This document shows, piece by piece, positions 26,811 through 36,400 of a DNA stretch of 64,000 nucleotides. This DNA comes from Herbidospora solisilvae (GTDB lineage: Bacteria; Actinomycetota; Actinomycetes; Streptosporangiales; Streptosporangiaceae). The notes under the pieces were generated by a model. The model saw only the letters and a program-made list of their open reading frames with translations. It was not told the origin of the DNA and searched no databases. The translations under genes were made by a program, and so were the position numbers. How positions within the stretch are numbered: the first letter of the stretch is position 1; each line of letters begins with the position of its first letter. Location of the stretch: positions 310,001-374,000 of the forward strand of contig NZ_WXEW01000009.1 in the NCBI RefSeq assembly GCF_009901565.1, read 5' to 3'.

Positions 26811-27372
26811 ACCCACGGTTGACGCATTACCGAATCGCCGCCCTAGCTGTTCTTCCCGCGGACGTTGGTGACAGGAGGATGGACTTCGGCGGCTCGCCGT
26901 CGATGACGGCTTTGACTCGGTTGCGGGGCTCCGATCCCTCGCAGATGCTCGGCTCGCCTCTCAGCGTGCGTGCACCAGCCGCCGTTGTCGTGGCTGCCCT
27001 CAATCTTCAACCCCCACAGGGCATCTGCGCCTTCAGTCTGAGCGCACTTCCGCCAGGTCATTCAGTCCACGACGGGATACCGGTCCGAGGAGCAGATCTC
27101 ATTCGATCCGCAGGGACCTGGCCCTTGGTGCACCACGCCCTCGCGAGACGGCTGTCTCCGAGCAGACCTGGGCCGAGGCCGTGGAGGTCTTCAGCGCGCA
27201 CGGCTCACGCGAGTACCGGGAGACCGAAGCCCTCGACCCTGGCCGACACCGCGCAGGCCTGGCGCAGCCGCCGCCGTGGTAGGTCTCCAACCGACGGCGG
27301 CATTCTTGACCTGAATGGGGGGCTGGGCACGCGTGCACCGGGTAGCCCGGAAACGGGAGAGGAGCAGCCGTC
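26811..27372. other. Mostly non-coding stretch with one coding-like fragment
   Basis: A plus-strand fragment from about 27108 to the TAG at 27283 reads TAVSEQTWAEAVEVFSAHG and EYRETEALDPGRHRAG. It looks like the end of a small protein but has no start and no family. The remainder holds no gene I can support. Confidence 0.4.
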
Positions 27373-27558
27373 ATGACGCGATCGGATGACTCGGCCCCCC
27401 TGGCCGACCGCCGGAACCCTGAAGAGGACCACGACGAGCCTGACATCGCCGGAGAGTTCAGCCCGTCCGCCACCGACCCGGCCAACCAGCCGGAGGACGA
27501 CCCCGACAACAAGGTGTACGGCGAGGACGAGGGCTACGACAGGCCGACCGAGGTCTAG
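27373..27558 (+). CDS. Small acidic protein of unknown function
   Basis: This 61-residue, strongly acidic protein (PEEDHDEPDIAGEF, PEDDPDNKVYGEDEGYD) has no cysteines or membrane segment and is probably disordered. GGAGAGGAG precedes the ATG at 27373. The TAG stop coincides with the CTAG at the left end of the IS1182 element, so the stop could belong to the insertion target or the element. I do not recognise the family. Confidence 0.6.
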   Translation: MTRSDDSAPLADRRNPEEDHDEPDIAGEFSPSATDPANQPEDDPDNKVYGEDEGYDRPTEV

Positions 27559-29270
27559 AAGGCTGCTGAAGATCTTGTGTTCTGGCCTCGTTCTTTCGGG
27601 ACTGAGGCCAGAGTGGTGACGTGCAGGGTGAGTGGGCCGGAGAGCTGGTCGGGCCGGATGTGTGGCAGACCTGCCGGGAGCTGATCCCGGCCGGGAGCGT
27701 GTTCGCGTTCTTGGCCGAGCATCGTCAGGCGCTGTTTCCGGCGGAGATGTTCGCGGACATGTATCCCTCGCGCAACGGGCGTCCAAGCATGCCACCGGAC
27801 ATCTTGGCAGCCGCGGTGGTGCTGCAGACCTTGCAGGGGTTGTCGGATGTCGACACCGTACAGGCATTGCGGTGTGACCTGCGGTGGAAGACGGCCTGTG
27901 GGCTGGGGTTGTATGACACCGCGTTCGATCCGTCACTGCTGACCTATTTCCGGCGGCGGCTGGCCCGCTCCCGCAAGCCGAACCGCCTGTTTGAGGCCGT
28001 CCGTGAGGTGGTCGCGGCGACCGGAGTGCTCAAGGGCAGGCAGCGGCGGGCGCTGGATTCGGCGGTGCTGGATGACGCGGTGGCCACCCAGGACACCGTC
28101 ACCCAGGTGATCGCCGCGATCCGGCGGGTGATCCGTCACGTGCCCGGCGCCGCGCAGGTCGCGGGCATGTCCTGCACCGCGCATGACTACGCCGATCCGG
28201 GCAAGCCGCATATCGCCTGGGATGACGGGCAGGCCCGGGCCGCGCTGGTGGACGCGCTGGTCACCGACGCGATCCGTCTGCTGGCCGGCCTGCCCGAGCA
28301 GCCGCTGGAGGAGCGGGCGGCCACCGCGGTGGGCCTACTGGCCCTGGTCGCCGGCCAGGACGTCGAACCCGCCGAAGGTTCCGACGGCCGTGACGGGCGG
28401 TGGCGCATCGCCCAGCGGACCGTCCCCGACCGGGTGATCTCCACAGTCGATCCCGAATCACGGCATGTGCATAAACCCGGACCCACCGCCAGGACGGCTT
28501 CAAGGCCCACGTCGCGGTCGAACCCGAGACCGGCCTGTTCACCGCCGTGGCGCTGCGGCCCGGATCGGGTGCCGTCCATCACGAGGCCGCCCTCGCGCTG
28601 GACCTGCTCGCCGCCGAAGACGGCATCCTGGACGTCTTCGGCGATGCCGCCTACTCCACCGGGCCTTGCCGCCACGCGCTGACCTCGGCAGGGCATCGCG
28701 CGGTGATCAAACCTGCGCCGCTGCGACCGGCCGTGCCCGGCGGGTTCAACCTGGACGACTTCGCCATCGACACCACCGGCAACACCGACAACACCGTGAC
28801 CTGCCCGGCCGGGCACCAGGTCCCGCTGTCGGCGGCCTCCGGCATCCACCTGCAGCGCAAGGCGTTCTTCGCCGGCTGGTGTGCCGGCTGCCCGCTGCGC
28901 CCGCGCTGCACCACGGCCAAAGCCGGGCGCATCCTGACCATTCGCCCCCACCACGACGAGCTTGCCGCCGCCCGCGGCCAAGCCGCCACCGATCCGGCCT
29001 GGCGGGCCGACTACCGGCGCTGGCGGCCCCCGGTCGAAAGGGCTATCGCCTGGATCGTCGCCCGGGGCAACCGCCGATTACGGTATGTCGGCACCATCAA
29101 GAACAACGCCTGGCTCCACACCCGCGCCGCCGCTCTCAACCTGCGAACCCTGATCAACCTCGGACTCACCCACACGAACGGGTCCTGGACGCTGGCCTCA
29201 ACGACCATCTGAGAAATCGCGAACCGCGCAACGTCGCCGCACACGAACAAGATTTTCAGTGGTCTTCTAG
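27555..29270 (+). mobile_element. IS1182-family insertion sequence
   Basis: The element is about 1.7 kb. Its left end CTAGAAGGCTGCTGAAGATC (27555-27574) is mirrored by the right end GATTTTCAGTGGTCTTCTAG (29251-29270), an imperfect terminal inverted repeat of about 24 bases. CTAG at both edges may be a 4-bp target duplication. The single transposase gene inside carries one frameshift. The element lies between a small acidic gene and an IS5-type copy. Confidence 0.8.
27621..29212 (+). pseudogene. IS1182-family transposase with one frameshift
   Basis: The first frame reads MPPDILAAAVVLQTLQGLSD and LRCDLRWKTACGLGL, then CTAHDYADPGKPHIAWDD. Near 28472 the frame slips: CATAAACCCGG should carry one more A to continue into RQDGFKAHVAVEPETG. 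The second frame has FGDAAYSTGPC, AGCPLRPRCTTAKAG and the glutamate block VERAIAWIVARGNRRLRYVG, then ends at TGA 29210-29212. All IS1182 DDE blocks survive, so the element was inactivated recently by one base. Confidence 0.8.
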
Positions 29271-29786
29271 GGCCTGTTTCTTGGATCAGGTGCGGAGCCA
29301 TCTGCGATGGTCACCGTGCTGAGAAAGATGTAGCCGCGTTTGTCGTAGCGGGTGGCCACGGCCCGGAACTGTTTGAGCCGGTTGAGCGCCCGTTCGACCA
29401 CGTTGCGGCGGACGTAACAGGCGGGGTCGAAGCCGGGCCATCAACCCGCGCCAGCGGCGATGCGCTTCTGGTCGGCGGGCTCGGGAATGGTGTGCCGGAT
29501 CTTGCGGGGGCGCCGGTAGGAGCGGTTTCCCCGGGAGCTGCAGGCCTTGTCGGCGGCGACGCTGACCGGGCGCGTCCTGGGCCGGCCCACGGCCATGCGT
29601 GGCACCCGGATGCGGTCAAGCACCGCCGTCATCTGCGGGCCGTCACCGCCTTGTCCCGCGGTGAGCAGGAACGACAGGGGGCGGCATCCGCCGTCGGCTG
29701 CTAGGTGGATCTTCGTGCCGAACCCGCCGCGTGAGCGGCCTGACCCTTCCCAGTCGCCCGCCAGTACCGGATCGCCCCGCTTTATC
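29271..29786 (-). mobile_element. IS5-family element, 3' half only
   Basis: The minus strand gives [56 protein letters not shown] and [17 protein letters not shown]. It is the same element as at 10.4 kb, carries its own frameshifts, and has a short deletion near its outer end. The N-terminal half is missing, and at about 29786 it passes straight into a glycosyltransferase fragment on the same strand. Its outer end abuts CTAG, as does the 10.4-kb copy. Confidence 0.75.
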
Positions 29787-29930
29787 CCGGTCGCCACCCC
29801 TTGGGCGGGTGTGGCGACCGGGGGCACTCCGCAGGCGGCCGCCTCGATGTAGACCATGCCGAAGTTCTCGTTTACGGCGGGAGCGGCCATGAGATCAGCG
29901 CAGGCCAGCCCGTTGGGCAGTTCGTCGTGG
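29787..29930 (-). pseudogene. Glycosyltransferase (GT4-like) fragment
   Basis: About 48 codons read LPNGLACADLMAAPAVNENF, then GMVYIEAAACGVPPVATPAQ. This matches the C-terminal donor-binding box (E-x7-E) of GT4-type glycosyltransferases. Both sides are cut: by the IS5 copy on its downstream side and by a VOC gene on the other. Confidence 0.55.
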
Positions 29931-30261
29931 CCACGCGGCACCTGGCGATCTACGCGCGTGATCCCGAAGCGCTCGCTGCCTTCTACCAGCAACACTTCCA
30001 GATGGACGCCATCATGGTGGACCCCGACGGCTACCTGACGTTCGCGCTGCTCAAGCTCCAGATGGCGAGGCACCCATGGGCATGAACCACTTCGGCTTCC
30101 ACCTGCCCAACGTCCAGGCCGCCTGCGAGATGCTGACCTCTAGTGGGCTGCCGAGCCCGGCCCTGCGAGGCTCGAAGCGTCCCTACGCGGAATATCGGGC
30201 CATCGACCCGGAAGGCAACTGGTTCGACCTTTCAGCGCACGGATATGGAATCCCTGGTTAG
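29925..30261 (+). pseudogene. VOC/glyoxalase-fold protein, frameshifted
   Basis: The first part (TRHLAIYARDPEALAAFYQ, DPDGYLTFALLKLQ) and the second (NHFGFHLPNVQAACEMLTS, YRAIDPEGNWFDLS) form the paired beta-alpha-beta-beta-beta modules of the vicinal oxygen chelate superfamily. The frame changes near 30070 and the natural start is lost at the glycosyltransferase junction. Metal ligands His (RHLAIY, NHFGFH) remain, but the final Glu position reads Asp. Confidence 0.6.
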
Positions 30262-30269
30262 CGGGTGGG

Positions 30270-30720
30270 TCAGAAGTCGACGAGGGCGGCAGTACGAGGT
30301 GGCTTCGGACTCTTGAGGGGTCGGGACAATTGCCGCTCACCCCATGTCACATGCATACATCCGAAATGGCCCAGCGCTTTCAGGTCGGCGTCGGCCAGCT
30401 GCCGCACCCGCCACTGCCGGTGGCCGTCCATCCAGAGGAAGACCTGATCGAGGGCGGGCACGCCGCAGCCGCCGGCGAGGTCGACCAGACGCCCCCCGAC
30501 CGGCCTCCTGACGAGGAGGAGGCTTCCCACAGGTCACCTGCCAGGATGGCCGGATCTCCGAACAGCACCTGGTGGTCGTGGGCGACGGTCGGACCAGCAG
30601 ACCAGGGGCTCTCCGCCGAGATGGACTAGCTTCCCATGCCGATGGACCCACGTCTCGGGATAGGGCGTCGGCGGCACATACGGCAGGCCAACGGACCTGT
30701 TGCAGCGGACGGCAAGGCGG
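30270..30720 (-). pseudogene. Uncharacterised protein, frameshifted
   Basis: Minus-strand pieces join as VGLPYVPPTPYPETWVHRHG, KLVHLGGEPLVCWS, VLFGDPAILAGDLWEA, then DQVFLWMDGHRQWRVRQLAD and WGERQLSRPLKSPKPP, ending at 30270. Frame changes fall near 30600 and 30490. The text looks coding but I do not recognise the family. Confidence 0.4.
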
Positions 30721-30751
30721 ATCCAAGGCCGGGTCCCTAACGTCCGGCTCC

Positions 30752-31696
30752 ATGAGATCACTTCACCTCCTGATCGGTGTCCTGGTCGCCGCCGGAACAC
30801 TCGCCGCCCCGGCGACCGCCGACTCCGGGCCCGTCATAGTCGGTGCCGAGGCGACCGTCACCGAGTCACTCCAGACGTTCTGGACCCCGGAGCGCATCGC
30901 GCGAGCCAGGTCGCGGGAGCTGTCTGCCGCCGCGGAAGGCGCCGCCCCGGCCCGGCCGGCCGAACCGGCGGGGCGTGAACTGACCGTCCCGGGCTCGGCG
31001 CCCGTCGGCGGCCCGCAGAAGGGATTCCTCGCCAACCCCATGGTGGGCCTGATCCTCGGGGAGGACGCGCAGGGACTGTTCGCCTGCTCGGCGAGCGCGG
31101 TGGGCGGCCCCGGCCGCAACGTCATCGCGACCGCAGCCCACTGCGTACACGACGGCCCAGGCGGCAGCTGGGCGAGGAACCTCGTTTACATGCCCTACTA
31201 CAACTACGGCCCCGACCCCTACTACGGCACCTGGACCGTCGTCGGGACCTACGTCTACAGCCCGTGGATCGAGTCGCGTGACTACACCTACGACTACGCC
31301 TTCGCGAGCGTGCTGCCGCGCGACGGCCGGGTCCTCGGTGACGTCACGGGATGGAACGGCATGTCGTTCAACCGCACGGGTGTCTACACCGCCGCGTTGT
31401 GGGGCTACCCGGCGATCCCGCCGTCCGAGGGCGAATGGCAGTACAACTGCGCCACCACCGTGATCGCCAGCATCTTCAAGAGACTGCAGGCTGGCGGGGA
31501 CTGCGCGACTCTCGCCGCGCCGGGGTCGAGCGGCGGTCCGTGGATGTACGACTACCAGCAGTCCAGAGGCTGGGGTTACCTCACGTCGGTGAACAGTCAG
31601 GGAGCCCAGGGCAAGTACGTCGTGGGCCCGTTCTTCGGCGACGCCGCGCGGCAGCTCTGGGAGCACGCCGGCAGCCACGGCGCGAACCTGTCATGA
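30752..31696 (+). CDS. Secreted trypsin-like serine protease
   Basis: This 314-residue protein has a signal peptide (about 1-23, ATADSG) and a propeptide-like segment to about residue 85. The S1-fold catalytic domain has His130 in ATAAHCVHDG, an aspartate in DYAFASVLP (about 181) and Ser260 in APGSSGGPW. Cys112/131 and Cys233/251 are placed to form the two usual disulfides. It resembles V8/glutamyl-endopeptidase-like proteases and should be active outside the cell. The ATG at 30752 starts exactly at the signal peptide. No ribosome-binding site is strong. The gene stands alone between decayed genes. Confidence 0.82.
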   Translation: MRSLHLLIGVLVAAGTLAAPATADSGPVIVGAEATVTESLQTFWTPERIARARSRELSAAAEGAAPARPAEPAGRELTVPGSAPVGGPQKGFLANPMVGLILGEDAQGLFACSASAVGGPGRNVIATAAHCVHDGPGGSWARNLVYMPYYNYGPDPYYGTWTVVGTYVYSPWIESRDYTYDYAFASVLPRDGRVLGDVTGWNGMSFNRTGVYTAALWGYPAIPPSEGEWQYNCATTVIASIFKRLQAGGDCATLAAPGSSGGPWMYDYQQSRGWGYLTSVNSQGAQGKYVVGPFFGDAARQLWEHAGSHGANLS

Positions 31697-31906
31697 CGAG
31701 GGCCGGATCGTGAGGTCCCTACACCGGCTTTAAGATCATCGCGCGAAGTACGTCGACGCACCCTCCTGCCCTGGCCTGCCAGGGACCCACCGGCCAGCCC
31801 GTGGGTAGCCCTTCACCGGACACTCGGCCGCGTGTACGCCGTGGCCTTTAAGCCTCGCGTTCAGTAGTCGAGAGCGCGGTCGGCAAGGGCGGCCGGTGTC
31901 GAGTGA

Positions 31907-31946
31907 CTAGTGAGCCGGCCACCGCCGCGCGACCGGCTCACTAGTG
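31907..31946. terminator. Perfect 13-bp hairpin between protease and IS630 relic
   Basis: ACTAGTGAGCCGG (31907-31919) pairs with CCGGCTCACTAGT (31934-31946) across a 14-base loop. It lies in a 280-base gap between converging genes. It may be a bidirectional terminator or a surviving inverted end of a small mobile element. The rest of 31697-31978 shows nothing. Confidence 0.5.
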
Positions 31947-31978
31947 CTGTGACCGGAAACGTTGACCGGGTTGAGCGG

Positions 31979-32608
31979 TCAGGCCGCAGCTGAGAGCGGT
32001 CGGCCGCCCCAGCGGATGCCTTTCTCGCTGCGGATGCGGGCGCGTTCGCGGCGTTGAGCTGCCAGCACGTCCGGGTGACGGGCGTTGAGATTGCGCCAGC
32101 GCAGATAGGCATGCACAGCCCGGGTCTGGACGGTGTGGTTGGGATGGTCGGAATCGGCGATGGTGAACTGGCGTAGCGGCCCGAAGTGTGCCTCAATCGG
32201 GTTGGCCCAGGAGGCCAGCAACGCGCGTAAGGTTTCCCGGCCGATCTCGATCGCCCGGCCGGGAAGAGCCCGCAGGTAGGCGGCGAGTTTGCGGATGGAC
32301 CAACGGGTGAAGGGCTGCCCGAGCCGGGCCGGTCGGGTTGGCCGTCGTGACGACGGATTCTTCTTCGTCGTCACTGAGCAGGCGGGGACGGCCTCCCGCC
32401 CACCGAGGGTTCAGGCAGGCCAACCCGATCTTGTTGAACCGGTGAATCACATCGCGGACGGTGTCTTCATCGGCGGCCACCAGCCGGGCGATCACCGGGA
32501 CGGTATTACCCCCGGCCGAGGCCAAAGGATCATCGCCCGCCGGTAACGCACCGAACTGGTGCTGCCCCGGCGGACGATCTGCTGGAATTTCTGCCCTTCA
32601 GCGTCCAT
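31979..32608 (-). pseudogene. IS630-family transposase with catalytic core deleted
   Basis: The ATG at 32608 begins QKFQQIVRRGSTSSVRYRRA, followed after a frame change by VPVIARLVAADEDTVRDVIH and LNPRWAGGRPRLLSDDE. A third frame has GQPFTRWSIRKLAAYL and then jumps to ANPIEAHFGPLRQFTIADSD, the C-terminal end. The DDE domain that should lie between (WDN and first Asp blocks) is absent. The element therefore has both ends of the gene but no catalytic centre. Confidence 0.75.
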
Positions 32609-32609
32609 C

Positions 32610-33260
32610 GATCTGGTGACTGGCGCTCCTGCGGTCCGGTTGTGCCTGATCGCGCACGTCAGCGCCAAGATCCGCTGAGCCACTCGGACACCGACTTCTT
32701 CGATGGTCCGGCCGCCGTGTTGTTTGAGACCCAGCTGGCCTTTGAGGGTGTCGTTGACGGATTCGATGAGCTGCCGGACTGTCTTGAGCAGTGATTCTCC
32801 GGGACGGGGTGTGCCGCGGTTGCGGTAGGAAGGCCGCAACAGGCTGACACCCCGGGCGGCCGGGAACCGGTCGAGCTCGGCGGCGATATAACCCTTGTCG
32901 GCCAGGATCAGCAGCCCGGGCCGGGCGGCGATCAGCTGTGGTTCCCGTTCGCAGATGGCCCATCAGCACCTGGCGTTCATCGACTTTCGGGTCGGCCAGA
33001 GCCCAGGTGATGGGCAGCCCGGCAGGGGTGCAGACCAGATGAAGCTTCAGTCCCCAGTAGAAGCGCGAGTGGCAGTGGCCGTAGCTCGTCCAGCCGGCCA
33101 GGTTCGAGCGCAGGACCGCGGGCCGGGGAGCGGACGGACTCCACCGGGGTGGAGTGCACGATCCAGCATCCGTCAGCCCACAGGTCGGTGTGCGCGAGGT
33201 TCCCGTCAAGGAGAACAGAGCAGGTCAGGTCGGTCCGCACAGGCTCGACGATCTCGGCTG
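32610..33260 (-). pseudogene. IS982-family transposase remnant
   Basis: Minus-strand frames give HTDLWADGCWIVHSTPVE, RSNLAGWTSYGHCHSRFYWG, LKLHLVCTPAGLPITWALAD, PKVDERQVLM, LLILADKGYIAAELDRFPAA and LRPSYRNRGTPRPGESLLK. The order is that of IS982 transposases. At least two frameshifts are present and the N-terminus is missing. It ends just upstream of the large RHS gene and probably overlies part of that gene's original promoter region. Confidence 0.75.
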
Positions 33261-33403
33261 AGCGGTCATTTCCGGCCTGTGCCGTCGCGCTGACACTTCG
33301 AGGAGGACACCGGCGTCCCTCAGGCTTCTCGAGTCCACCCGTGGAGGCGGCGCCGGTTCTCCTGCGCCTCACGTCCACTCCTCGACTCCCGAAAGCACTG
33401 GTC

Positions 33404-36400
33404 ATGAAGCCGCGCAACGTGTCACCGCGTCGATTACGGCGCACAAGAACCGTACTGATCCTCATCGTCGCGCTGCTGGCGCCGAACGTTGTAACGTCGC
33501 CGAACGCCGCCGGCGCCGACACCGTCGCCGTCCCGCCCGCGCTGCCGCACCCGATCCAGTTGCCCCAGCAGCCGGTGATCTCCAGCGACCGGGTCGGCTA
33601 CCTGCCTGCGTCCTCGTCGGTGGGTTCCCGGGGCGACTACACGCTGACGATACCGCTTGACGTTCCGGCCGGGCGGGCCGGCATGCAGCCCGCGCTGACC
33701 CTGGCGTACTCCAGCCGCAGTGGCGACGGGCCGTTCGGCCGCGGCTGGTCGCTGTCCGGGATGTCGTCGATCACACGCTGTGGGGAGTCGCTGTCCACCG
33801 AGGGCACAGGGGCGGGTGTCCGGTTCACCAACAAGGACCGTCTGTGCCTGGACGGGCAGAAACTGATGGCGGTCTCCGGCAACTACGGGGAGTCCGGCAC
33901 GGAGTACCGCACCGAGGCCGACAGCATGGCCAGAATTGTGCAGCAGGGGCTGAAGGCGGAAGGGCCCGGCGTTTTCATGGTCCACACGAAGGACGGGAAG
34001 GTCAGCGAATACCAGCCGTGGATCGCTCCACGCTCGGCGTTCGCCGTCGACTACTGGGCGGCGGGCGGTCCGCCGGAGACGGTCACGACCGCGGCCGGGG
34101 TTCCCCGGGTGGCGTGGCTGCTCACGAAGGTGCGGGACAGTTCGGGCAACGAGATCCGGTACCAATACCACCAGTTCGACGGAGCGCATGCCTTCGAGGT
34201 GCTGCCCTACCGCATCACCTACACGCACGGCCCCGCCGGCGCGTACGCCGACGCCCGCCGCTTCGTCGAGTTCGACGTCGTGAACCGGCCCGACCCCGGC
34301 TCGGGGTGGCTCAACGGTGTGCAGTTCGCCTCGACCAAGCGGGTGGCGGCGATCAAGATGTTCGCACCCAACCCGGCCGGCACGGAGGAGGTCTGGCGGT
34401 ACGACCTGAGCTACGAGCAGAGCGCGGCGAGCCAGCGAAGCCTGCTGACGAAGGTGGAGAAGTGCGCCCTGACCTCGTGCCTGTGGGCCAAGGAGTTCAC
34501 CTGGTCACAGCCCGCCAGCGGCCCGTCGTTCCAGAAGAAGGACATCGGCCACATCGACCTCGACACCAGCGGAGCACCGGGAGACTGGCCGGATCTCCAG
34601 TTCATGCCGTCCATGAGGATCGCTGACTTCGACGGCGACGGCATGGACGACCTGTTCTACTTTCGTGGCGGATGGGACGAGCAGTTCCAGGACCCCTACG
34701 GGAGGACATTCGTCCGGCGGTCCCAACCGGGAGCGCCGCTCGGCCTGCTCTCCGGCGAGGTGTGGAAGGCCACCTATGTGGCCACACCCGAGTGGCCCAC
34801 CAACGTCTCCGTGCCGATGGCACGGCCGGTGGACTTCGACAGCGACGGCAAGGCCGAGATCTGGGTGCCCGTCCAGCGGGTCCAGGGCAATGGCGTCCCT
34901 GAGCCCCATGCGCGTTACGAGCTGCTGAGATGGGACGACACCGCCGAAGAGTTCGAGAGCACGGGGATCGTGGGACCCTCCTGCGACGGCGGCGGCCAGG
35001 TCTATGGCCTGTCCCTCCCCTGCGTTCCCTCGGACTGGGCGGACATGAACGGCGACGGCCGCCTGGACCTGGTGCAGGGCACGAAGATCCAGGGGGTGAT
35101 CGAGGGGGCCTTCGCCTACGACTGGGACTACGGCGGCTACGAGATCCGGATGAACGAGAGCGGTTCCTCTTCCTTCGAGCCGCTCGGGCCGCCCATCGCC
35201 TCGACGGTGGCGGCGGGCTGCCCGGCCCGGGTGAGCGACCTCAACGGTGACGGCCGCGCCGAACTGCTCTCGGGGGAACGCAAGGTCGTCGACGGCGACC
35301 TGAAGTGCGCCACAACCGGCTGGGCACTGGGGCTGGGCGCGCAACCGGGCACCTCGACCGCCACCGCGCAGCACGTCTCGGCGGGCACGGCGCACAACCG
35401 GTTCCTGACCCCGAACCAGTACCTGTGGGGCGTGAAGTCGGGCGACTTCAACGGCGACGGCCTTGAGGACACCGTCTTCGGGCAGGAGGGCTTCCTGGCC
35501 TGGAACACCGGGAACGGGGTGCGCTTCCAGGAGGACGTCGGCCTGGGACTGTGCGACAAGAACTGCCACGTCGCCGACATGAACAACGACGGCCGGTCCG
35601 ACCTGGTGAAGTTCGGCGGCGGCGCGGACGGGGGCGCCACCATCTGGATCGACCTGTCCAACGGCGACGGGACGTTCACGCAGAAGGAGATCGCCGGTGG
35701 GAACCACCTCGACATCCCCGCGTTCGGGGCCGTCCTGTCCGGGGTCGGCGACTTCGACGGCGACGGCCGCAAGGACCTGGTCACCGTCACCGAGGACGGT
35801 CAGCTCACCGTGTTCCAGCAGCAGCCCCGCCTGGACGACCTGCTGACGGCGGTCAGGGACGGGACGACGGCCTGGCCGAGGGAGGAGATCGCCTATTCCG
35901 CCGAATGGTCGAACGATCCGGCCGGCAAGAGCGCCTACCAGTGCCAGTACCCGCTGCTGTGCCTGCGCAAGGGCCTGGTCGTAGTCCGCAAGACCGTCTC
36001 CCGCTCGCATTTCGTGAACCCGGCCGTCCTGTCGGCGGGCACCCGGGAGACCCACTACGCCTACGAGGACCCGGTCGTCCACCTGCGCGGGCGCGGCTTC
36101 CTGGGGTTCGGCAAGGTGGCCTCGTGGGATCCGGCGACCGCGACGGAGACGATCGCGAACTACGATCACCGCGTCTCGGCGCACAACGGCAAGTACCACC
36201 CCCATGTCGCCTTCCCCAAGTCGCTCACCGTCAAGACGGCCATCCTGACCGAGGCGCAGGTGGCCGCCCAGCCGGCCACCGCGACCGCGCGCGTCTCCAG
36301 GACGGTCAACTACGAGACCGAGGTACGCCTGCTGAACGGCGGCGCCACCTATCTCACGCTGCCGAAGAAGTCGTTCGTCAAGGAGTGGGAGGAGCCGGTC

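Noticed and set aside
26834-27061. Possible small genes between the NADP-binding gene and the acidic gene
   Set aside because: No ribosome-binding site, family or codon pattern supports any of the short frames on either strand.
28460-28490. Programmed frameshift in the IS1182 transposase
   Set aside because: No slippery run or stimulatory structure was seen. A single missing A in CATAAACCCGG explains the break, and I do not know of programmed frameshifting in this family.
33149-33403. Earlier in-frame start of the RHS protein
   Set aside because: These codons overlap the IS982 transposase remnant on the other strand. The signal-like segment begins at the ATG at 33404.
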